Positions 57,692 through 64,000 of a stretch of DNA of 64,000 nucleotides are shown piece after piece (the stretch's first letter is position 1; every line of letters starts with the position of its first letter). The notes beneath the pieces were generated by a model that made no database searches, was not told the DNA's origin, and saw only the letters and a program-made list of their open reading frames with translations. Source of the DNA: Rhodopseudomonas sp. BR0M22 (GTDB lineage: Bacteria > Pseudomonadota > Alphaproteobacteria > Rhizobiales > Xanthobacteraceae). Location: NCBI RefSeq assembly GCF_010907035.1, contig NZ_QUMK01000014.1:1-64000 (forward strand), given 5' to 3'. The position numbers and the translations under genes are program-made.

Positions 57692-59494
57692 TTGCTAGAT
57701 CGCACCTCGCCTGATTCAGATGCCCGCGACACCGAGGACGGGTCCTCGGGGCGCGAGGAGGCTGCTGCGCGTGGCGGCCGCTGGCCGCGCCCGCTCGACT
57801 GGGTGCGCCGCACCGGCCAGTTCTTCTTCACCCTCAGCTTCTCGAGCCTGACGCGGCGAATCCTGTCGCTCAATCTCGCCGGCCTGCTCGCGCTGTCGAC
57901 CAGCATTCTGTACCTGTCGCAGTTCCGCGCCGGCCTGATCGACGCCCGCGCCCAGAGCCTGTTGGTGCAGGCCGAAATCATCGCCGGCGCCATCGCGGCC
58001 TCGGCAACGGTCGAAACCAACACCATCACCGTCGATCCCGACCGGCTGCTCGACCTCAAGCCCGGCGAGAGCTACGGCCCGCCCGACGAATATGCGGTGC
58101 TGGATTTTCCGATCAATCCGGAGCGCGTCGCGCCGGTGCTGCGGCGGCTGATCTCGCCGACCAAGACCCGCGCCCGGATCTACGACCGCGACGGCGTGCT
58201 GATCCTCGACAGCCGCAGCCTGTACGGCCGCGGCGACGTGATGCGGTTCGAGCTGCCGCCGCCCACCGCCGAGAAGCCCGGCATCGTCGAGCGGGCGATG
58301 ATCGCTGTCCGCACCTGGCTCAATCGCGGCGACCTGCCGCTGTATCGCGAGCTGGGGCCGGAGAACGGCAACGGCTATCAGGAAGTCGCGCAGTCGCTCA
58401 AAGGCCAGAAGAGCAGCATGGTGCGCATCAACGACCGCGGCGAGGTGATCGTCTCGGTGGCGGTGCCGGTGCAGCGCTTCCGAGCGATCTACGGCTCGCT
58501 GATGCTGTCGACGCAAGGCGACGACATCGACCAGATGGTGACCGCCGAGCGGCTTGCGATCCTGAAGATCTTCGGCCTCGCCGCGGTGGTGATGTTCGTG
58601 CTGTCGGTGCTGCTGGCCTCGACCATCGCCGGCCCGGTGCGCCGGCTCGCCGATGCCGCCGAGCGGGTCCGCCGCCGCATCCGCGCCCGCGTCGAGATCC
58701 CCGACTTCACCAAGCGCCGTGACGAGATCGGGCACCTGTCGGGCGCGCTGCGCGACATGACGGATTCGCTCTACAACCGGATCGAGGCGATCGAACGCTT
58801 CGCCGCCGACGTCAGCCACGAGCTGAAGAATCCGCTGACGTCGCTGCGATCGGCGGTGGAGACGCTGCCTTTGGCCAAGACCGACAACAGCCGGGGCCGC
58901 CTGCTCAGCGTGATCGAACACGACGTCAAACGGCTGGACCGGCTGATTTCGGACATTTCCGACGCCAGCCGGCTCGACGCCGAGCTGCAGCGCCAGGATG
59001 CCGCGCAGGTCGATCTGCGCCGGCTGCTGACGACGCTGACGCTGGTCGCCAACGAGACCCGGCTCGGCGACAACGCGCTGGTCGAGGTCAAATTCGACGG
59101 CCCGGCCGCCGATCAGTTCACGGTGCCCGGCCATGATTCCCGCCTCGGCCAGGTGATTTCCAATCTTTTGTCGAATGCGCAGTCGTTCTCGCGCGAAGGC
59201 GGCAAGGTCAGGATTCTGTGCCGCCGCCGCAAAACCGAGATCGAGATCATCGTCGAGGACGAAGGCCCCGGCATCCGCGACGACGCCTTCGAGAAGATCT
59301 TCGAGCGCTTCTACACCGACCGGCCGCACCAGGGTTTCGGCCAGAATTCGGGTCTCGGTCTGTCGATCTCCAAGCAGATCGTCGAAGCCCATGGCGGCAA
59401 GATCTGGGCCGAGAACCGCGCCGGTCCGCGCGCTGAGGACGGCGAGCCCACCGTGGCCGGCGCCCGTTTCATCGTCCGGCTGCCGGCGACATGA
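57692..59494 (+). CDS. chvG: Sensor histidine kinase ChvG
   Basis: Membrane kinase of 600 residues: TM1 (about 58-76), a periplasmic sensor (about 77-290), TM2 (about 293-312), HAMP (about 313-365), HisKA with H376 (AADVSHELKNPLTS), and an HATPase_c domain with SNLLSNAQSF, EDEGPGI and GLGLSISKQIVEAHGG. The start is a TTG at 57692, giving an N-terminal charged cytoplasmic extension of about 50 residues; no ATG fits, so the start is uncertain. Its stop overlaps hprK (ATGA), linking them in one transcript. Confidence 0.95.
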   Translation: MLDRTSPDSDARDTEDGSSGREEAAARGGRWPRPLDWVRRTGQFFFTLSFSSLTRRILSLNLAGLLALSTSILYLSQFRAGLIDARAQSLLVQAEIIAGAIAASATVETNTITVDPDRLLDLKPGESYGPPDEYAVLDFPINPERVAPVLRRLISPTKTRARIYDRDGVLILDSRSLYGRGDVMRFELPPPTAEKPGIVERAMIAVRTWLNRGDLPLYRELGPENGNGYQEVAQSLKGQKSSMVRINDRGEVIVSVAVPVQRFRAIYGSLMLSTQGDDIDQMVTAERLAILKIFGLAAVVMFVLSVLLASTIAGPVRRLADAAERVRRRIRARVEIPDFTKRRDEIGHLSGALRDMTDSLYNRIEAIERFAADVSHELKNPLTSLRSAVETLPLAKTDNSRGRLLSVIEHDVKRLDRLISDISDASRLDAELQRQDAAQVDLRRLLTTLTLVANETRLGDNALVEVKFDGPAADQFTVPGHDSRLGQVISNLLSNAQSFSREGGKVRILCRRRKTEIEIIVEDEGPGIRDDAFEKIFERFYTDRPHQGFGQNSGLGLSISKQIVEAHGGKIWAENRAGPRAEDGEPTVAGARFIVRLPAT

Positions 59495-59958
59495 CCGAGC
59501 AGGCGTCGCGCACCGTCCATGCCACCGCCGTCAAGGTCGGCGACCGCGCGGTGGTGATTCGCGGCCCCTCGGGCTCCGGCAAGTCCCGGCTCGCCTGGGC
59601 GCTGATCCTGGCCGGCCGCACCGGCCAGATTCCGGCGGCGGAGCTGATCGGCGACGACCGTGTGTTTGTGGAGCCGGAGCAGGGACGGTTGGTGGTGCGG
59701 CAGGTGCCGGAGCTCGCAGGGATGATCGAGATCCGCGGTCTCGGACTGCGACGAACGGCTTCGGCCGTGGCCGCAGAGGCCGGTCTCGTGGTCGACCTCG
59801 GGGCCCCCGACGCATCGCGGATGCCGGAGGCGGCGGCGCTCAGGGTCGAAATCAGCGGCGTCCAATTGCCGCGGATCCCGGTTGCCGCCGGATACGAACC
59901 ACTACCCTTGGTAGTAGCAGCGCTGACGACAACCTGTGCCGCTGACGAGGACACTTGA
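59491..59958 (+). CDS. hprK: HPr kinase/phosphorylase (short alphaproteobacterial form)
   Basis: HprK of 155 residues, only the catalytic half of the Firmicutes enzyme (about 310). The P-loop IRGPSGSGKSRLAWALI (G25-S32) and the signature PELAGMIEIRGLG are present; the N-terminal regulatory domain is missing. It phosphorylates HPr on a Ser and may also dephosphorylate it, influencing the PTS-Ntr cascade. It overlaps the chvG stop by 4 nt and is followed by the EIIA and HPr genes. Confidence 0.95.
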   Translation: MTEQASRTVHATAVKVGDRAVVIRGPSGSGKSRLAWALILAGRTGQIPAAELIGDDRVFVEPEQGRLVVRQVPELAGMIEIRGLGLRRTASAVAAEAGLVVDLGAPDASRMPEAAALRVEISGVQLPRIPVAAGYEPLPLVVAALTTTCAADEDT

Positions 59959-60145
59959 TTAGGGGCTGGTTGGCAGAGATTTGGTAACTATATCAGCCAC
60001 ACAATCGTCACTGTACGGCCCCGCCGCAGCTCCTCAGTGCCTTGCCTTCGACGGAGAATCGCGAAGACCCCCTTGCATAGGGGCTCTGGATGGTCAAAGT
60101 GACCGGTTCGCGCGGTGCACCAAAGGCACCCGCGAGGAGTTTCCG

Positions 60146-60547
60146 ATGATTGGTCTGGTACTTGTGACCCACGGGCGCCTCGCCGACGAGTTCAAGGCGG
60201 CGCTGGAACATGTGATGGGGCCACAACAACAAATCGAAGCCGTCACGATTGGCGCCGAAGACGACGCCGATCTGTGCCGCAGCGACATCATCGAGGCGGT
60301 CAACCGCGTCGATAGTGGAGAGGGCGTCGCGATCCTGACCGACATGTTCGGCGGCACGCCGTCCAACCTGGCGATTTCCTGCATGAGCCGGCCGAAAGTC
60401 GAAGTGCTCGCGGGCATTAATTTGCCCATGCTGGTGAAGCTCGCCAAGGTCCGCGAGGAGCGCTCGCTGCCCGAGGCAATTGCGCTGGCCCAGGAGGCCG
60501 GGCGCAAATACGTCACCATCGCCAGTCGGGTATTGGCCGGTAAATGA
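60146..60547 (+). CDS. manX: PTS EIIA-Man-type protein (EIIA component)
   Basis: EIIA of the mannose family, 133 residues: MIGLVLVTHGRLADEF with phosphorylatable H9, and DMFGGTPSNLAIS. It receives a phosphate from HPr. No EIIB, EIIC or EIID genes are here, so the function is regulatory. GAGGAG at 60134-60139 sets the ATG at 60146. It overlaps the HPr gene start by 4 nt. Confidence 0.95.
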   Translation: MIGLVLVTHGRLADEFKAALEHVMGPQQQIEAVTIGAEDDADLCRSDIIEAVNRVDSGEGVAILTDMFGGTPSNLAISCMSRPKVEVLAGINLPMLVKLAKVREERSLPEAIALAQEAGRKYVTIASRVLAGK

Positions 60548-60876
60548 CCATCGACGCGCCTCAGCCCGGTTCCGGACCGGACCATGCCTCCGGCGCTTCC
60601 GGCGATAAGATTTCGCGTGAGATTCCCGTGATCAATAAGCGCGGCCTGCATGCGCGGGCCTCGGCCAAGTTCGTGCAGATGGCCGAGCGCTTCAACGCCG
60701 AGGTCTGGGTCACCCGCAACGGCGAGACGGTCGGCGGCACCTCGATCATGGGCCTGATGATGCTGGCAGCCGGGATCGGCACCACCGTGACGGTCTCGGC
60801 CAGCGGCCCCGAAGCGCGCCAGGCGCTGGATGCGATCACCGAGCTGATGGGCTCGAAGTTCGGCGAAGAAGAATAG
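60544..60876 (+). CDS. ptsH: HPr-like phosphocarrier protein
   Basis: HPr of 110 residues with H36 (NKRGLHARASAKFV) for phosphorylation by enzyme I, and S67 (GTSIMGLMMLAAG) in the site used by HPr kinase. It has an N-terminal extension of about 22 residues (GSGPDHASGASGDK), absent from ordinary HPr of 85-90 residues. Enzyme I is not in the window. It closes the chvG-hprK-EIIA-HPr set with a 4-nt overlap. Confidence 0.95.
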   Translation: MTIDAPQPGSGPDHASGASGDKISREIPVINKRGLHARASAKFVQMAERFNAEVWVTRNGETVGGTSIMGLMMLAAGIGTTVTVSASGPEARQALDAITELMGSKFGEEE

Positions 60877-60919
60877 CCGGCGGCCTCGCGGATCGCCGTC
60901 CGGCTGTCTCGCGCTTTGG

Positions 60920-62497
60920 TTATTGCGCGCTCGCTCCCGTCGGCAGCACCAGGAAGAACACGTCGCTGACCCGCCCGCCGGCCTGCCCGAACAGCGGCCG
61001 GCTGAGCCACACCTTGCCGCGCAGGATCTGCGGCTGGCCGGCGACGATCTGCTCGGCGGTCGCGATACAGCCCTTGTCCTCGGCCGGGCATACCAAGATG
61101 GCGCCGTGTGCCACGGCCCGCTGCTTCAGCGTGGCGAGGTCCGCGGTCTCGAAGCCCAGCGTGTCGGTGCGCAGATAGAACGCCGTATTCTCAGCCAGCA
61201 CGGTTTCCCCGGCCACCAGCGGCACCGGCTGGTCGCTGTGCCGGCGCCATTCGCGGTCGACATGGTCGGCGAGCAGCGAGGCATATTCGAATGGTCCCGG
61301 CGGATCGTTCAAATGGATCACCAGCGCCACCACCGGCGACAGCGCCAGCGAACCGAGCGACACCGCAGACGCCACGATCAGCCCGCGCCGCACCGCCTCG
61401 CGCCCCACCACGATCAGCGGCGAGGCCAGCAGCACGACCGGCAGCAGCGTGTAGGCCGGCATCGCCCACAGCGGCACGATGCGAATGCCGGTCGCCAACG
61501 CCACCGGCATCGGCGCGGCGATCAGCAGCGCCTGGATCAGCAGGATGGTGCGCCGTTCAGATCCGCCCGGCCACGCGATGTCGGCGAGCGCCGCACGCGA
61601 CGGCCGCAGCACCACCGCCGCCGTGATCAGCGCCGCCGCCGCGTAGGCGATGGCACCGGGCAGATAGGTCAGCGTATCCCGCAAATTGTCGCCGACGCCG
61701 GCCGATTCGTGCGCGGCCGCATAGCTGAAGGTCGGAAAATCATGCGCGGCCAGCCACCAGACATGCGGGCCCAGCACCAGGCCGCCGCACAGGATCATCA
61801 GCCACGGCGCCGGTGAGGCGAAGAACCGGCCGCGCCGCGGATCGATCAGCGCCGCCAGCCCCAGCGCGACGATCAGCACGATCGACCAGTATTTTCCCAG
61901 CATCGAGGCGCCGGCGAACGCCCCCGCAAGCGCCCCCCACAGCCCCGCACGACTTTCCAGCGCCCGCAAGAAGCAATGAATGGTGAGCGCCCACAGCGGC
62001 AGCAGCACCGCATTGGCGTTGTATTTCAGTGCGATGAAGTTGAAGAACGGGATCAGCGTCAGCAGCGCCAGCCCGAACAGCGACTTCTCGGCGTCCATGT
62101 AGCGCCGCATCGTCCGCCAGGCGATGTACAGCGTCAGCGCGATATTGGCGGTTGCCAGCAGATGGACCGACAGGTCCGACGGCGGAACCAGCGTGAACCA
62201 GACCCGCGCCACCCAGGCCGAGAACGGCGGATGCTTGTCGGTGCCGAGCGCCAGATGCCGTGACCAGCCGTACAGCTCGGTCTCGTCGGCGTGCAGATCG
62301 CGCGGCCAGGTGGCGATGATTCGGTACGCGGTCCAGATCGCCATATAGGCGAGCAGCGTCCAGACGACGGTAAGCTCCTGCCGCTTGGGATCGAGCAGGG
62401 CATCGAGCCAGCGCGTCAGCGGAGCGAACGGGCGGCGGGGGGTAGAAGGAGAGGACATCCGGGCCCTGGGCTTGAGGCGTCGCGCGGCGGACATCAT
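60920..62497 (-). CDS. Glycosyltransferase family 39-like membrane protein
   Basis: Integral membrane glycosyltransferase of 525 residues with about 10-11 TM helices. The first periplasmic loop has [21 protein letters not shown], with the acidic pair of GT39/PMT and ArnT-like enzymes, and [15 protein letters not shown]-terminal soluble domain (about 420-525) follows. It likely transfers a sugar from a polyprenyl phosphate donor; the acceptor is unknown. Two starts, 62497 and 62458 ([10 protein letters not shown]), are possible. It is divergent from lepA and convergent with the HPr gene. Confidence 0.88.
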   Translation of the reverse strand: MMSAARRLKPRARMSSPSTPRRPFAPLTRWLDALLDPKRQELTVVWTLLAYMAIWTAYRIIATWPRDLHADETELYGWSRHLALGTDKHPPFSAWVARVWFTLVPPSDLSVHLLATANIALTLYIAWRTMRRYMDAEKSLFGLALLTLIPFFNFIALKYNANAVLLPLWALTIHCFLRALESRAGLWGALAGAFAGASMLGKYWSIVLIVALGLAALIDPRRGRFFASPAPWLMILCGGLVLGPHVWWLAAHDFPTFSYAAAHESAGVGDNLRDTLTYLPGAIAYAAAALITAAVVLRPSRAALADIAWPGGSERRTILLIQALLIAAPMPVALATGIRIVPLWAMPAYTLLPVVLLASPLIVVGREAVRRGLIVASAVSLGSLALSPVVALVIHLNDPPGPFEYASLLADHVDREWRRHSDQPVPLVAGETVLAENTAFYLRTDTLGFETADLATLKQRAVAHGAILVCPAEDKGCIATAEQIVAGQPQILRGKVWLSRPLFGQAGGRVSDVFFLVLPTGASAQ

Positions 62498-62602
62498 CCG
62501 CTTCCGCCGGTCGCGTCAAGCGCGGCAAAACCAGCGGTTTTTCGGGAGCTTGCAGCTTCCGTTCGCCTTGCCGGGCCACAGGCGCGATGCTATCTGGCCG
62601 GC

Positions 62603-64000
62603 ATGACCACCGCTCCCATCGACAACATCCGCAACTTTTCCATCGTCGCGCACATCGACCATGGCAAGTCGACGCTCGCCGACCGCCTGATCCAGATCAC
62701 CGGCGGCATGTCCGACCGTGAAATGGCCGGCAAGGAGCAGGTGCTCGATTCGATGGACATCGAGCGCGAGCGCGGCATCACCATCAAGGCGCAGACCGTG
62801 CGCCTGAAATACCGAGCCAAGGACGGCAAGGACTACATCTTCAATCTGATGGACACCCCCGGCCACGTCGACTTCGCCTACGAGGTGTCGCGGTCGCTCG
62901 CCGCCTGCGAGGGTTCGCTGCTGGTGGTCGACGCCAGCCAGGGCGTCGAGGCGCAGACGCTCGCCAACGTCTATCACGCGCTCGACGCCGGCCACGAGAT
63001 CGTGCCGGTGCTCAACAAGGTCGATTTGCCGGCCGCCGAGCCGGAGAAGATCAAGCAGCAGATCGAGGACGTGATCGGGCTGGACGCCTCCGACGCGGTG
63101 ATGATCTCGGCCAAGACCGGCCTCGGCGTGCCGGACGTGCTGGAGGCGATCGTCACCCGGCTGCCGCCGCCGAAGGGCGACCGCGAAGCGACCCTGAAGG
63201 CGCTGCTGGTCGATAGCTGGTACGATGTCTATCTCGGCGTCGTGGTGCTGGTGCGCGTGGTCGACGGCGTGCTCAAGAAGGGCCAGCGGATCCGGATGAT
63301 GGGCACCGGCGCCGCTTACGACGTCGAGCGGGTCGGCTTCTTCACGCCCAAGATGGTCAATGTCGATGAGCTTGGGCCCGGCGAGGTCGGCTTCATCACC
63401 GCGGCCATCAAGGAAGTCGCCGACACCCGGGTCGGCGATACCATCACCGACGACAAGAAGCCGATCACCGACATGCTGCCGGGCTTCAAGCCGGCGATTC
63501 CGGTGGTGTTCTGCGGCTTGTTCCCGGTCGACGCCGACGACTTCGAAACGCTGCGCGCCGCGATGGGCAAGCTGCGGCTCAACGACGCCAGCTTCTCGTT
63601 CGAGATGGAGACCTCCGCGGCGCTCGGCTTCGGCTTCCGCTGCGGCTTCCTCGGTCTGTTGCACCTGGAGATCATCCAGGAGCGCCTGTCCCGCGAGTTC
63701 GATCTCGACCTGATCGCAACCGCGCCGAGCGTGATCTACAAGATGACGCTGACCGACGGCACCGAACTCGAGATCCACAACCCGGTCGACATGCCGGACG
63801 TGGTCAAGATCGCCGAAATCCAGGAGCCGTGGATCGAAGCCACCATCATGACGCCGGACGAATATCTCGGCAGCGTGCTGAAGCTGTGCCAGGACCGCCG
63901 CGGCAATCAGAAAGAGCTGACCTACGTCGGCGCCCGCGCGATGGTGAAGTACGACCTGCCGCTCAACGAAGTGGTGTTCGACTTCTACGATCGGCTCAAG
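62603..64000 (+). CDS. lepA: Elongation factor 4 (LepA), partial
   Basis: Translational GTPase; 466 codons are seen and the C-terminus runs off the right edge (full length is about 600). The P-loop is [14 protein letters not shown], followed by [13 protein letters not shown] and NKVD, then EF-G-like domains II, III and V ([21 protein letters not shown]). LepA promotes back-translocation or recovery of stalled ribosomes. ATG at 62603 matches the family N-terminus ([20 protein letters not shown]). Confidence 0.97.
   Translation, partial: MTTAPIDNIRNFSIVAHIDHGKSTLADRLIQITGGMSDREMAGKEQVLDSMDIERERGITIKAQTVRLKYRAKDGKDYIFNLMDTPGHVDFAYEVSRSLAACEGSLLVVDASQGVEAQTLANVYHALDAGHEIVPVLNKVDLPAAEPEKIKQQIEDVIGLDASDAVMISAKTGLGVPDVLEAIVTRLPPPKGDREATLKALLVDSWYDVYLGVVVLVRVVDGVLKKGQRIRMMGTGAAYDVERVGFFTPKMVNVDELGPGEVGFITAAIKEVADTRVGDTITDDKKPITDMLPGFKPAIPVVFCGLFPVDADDFETLRAAMGKLRLNDASFSFEMETSAALGFGFRCGFLGLLHLEIIQERLSREFDLDLIATAPSVIYKMTLTDGTELEIHNPVDMPDVVKIAEIQEPWIEATIMTPDEYLGSVLKLCQDRRGNQKELTYVGARAMVKYDLPLNEVVFDFYDRLK

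Overview
The window is high-GC DNA from an alphaproteobacterium of the Nitrobacteraceae/Bradyrhizobiaceae type, most probably Rhodopseudomonas (close to R. palustris). The basis is gene content and order: a pckA / chvI-chvG-hprK-EIIA-HPr block, an IalB-family secreted protein, a NHEJ Ku protein, many small dyad repeats between genes, and a GTG-started 537-residue PckA. No taxonomic search could be run, so the genus is an inference. About 60 genes are supported, with one tRNA and one metabolite riboswitch. There is no transposase, phage gene or CRISPR array. This is ordinary core chromosome with accessory metabolic genes.

Layout. 1-3.2 kb: partial flavin amine oxidase and typA (minus strand). 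3.5-7.7 kb: a 20-bp perfect palindrome resembling a Zur operator, a cobalamin riboswitch, a TonB-dependent receptor and a PepSY membrane protein. 7.7-10 kb: membrane-anchored TAXI-type binding protein, pterin carbinolamine dehydratase, DUF1232 protein. 10-13 kb: TetR regulator divergent from a membrane-domain/CrtI-like oxidoreductase fusion, with two GGTACC-N4-GGTACC operators between them. 13.2-20.7 kb: quinone oxidoreductase, SDR, IalB-like protein, rlmN, HD hydrolase, membrane protein, PAP2 phosphatase, argG. 20.8-30.7 kb: PAS-GGDEF-EAL protein, mepA, CPA1 antiporter, map, ku, a small protein, radC, crotonase.

30.8-38.6 kb is a sugar and redox block: glgC-glgA, a YdeP-type molybdopterin oxidoreductase, a PfkB-type kinase and a GH4 glycosidase. 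38.8-46.7 kb: tandem universal stress protein, ChaB-like protein, zinc alcohol dehydrogenase, trxC, an Lrp regulator divergent from a methionine gamma-lyase-type enzyme, a second PAS-GGDEF-EAL protein and tRNA-Glu(CTC). 47-54 kb: DUF6476-like protein, rluD, rpoH with terminator, a small conserved protein, a persulfide-dioxygenase-like MBL protein divergent from a TauE/SafE exporter, a Tat-exported class A beta-lactamase, and a secreted protein carrying two H-x-T motifs as in 2H phosphoesterases.

54-61 kb joins carbon and envelope control: pckA, a HugZ-like protein, the ChvI/ChvG two-component system, short HPr kinase, EIIA-Man-type protein and HPr. ChvG, HprK, EIIA and HPr are tightly packed. 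No sugar permease or enzyme I lies in the window, so this is a regulatory rather than a transport PTS. The window closes with a GT39-type glycosyltransferase and the 5' two-thirds of lepA, which runs off the right edge.
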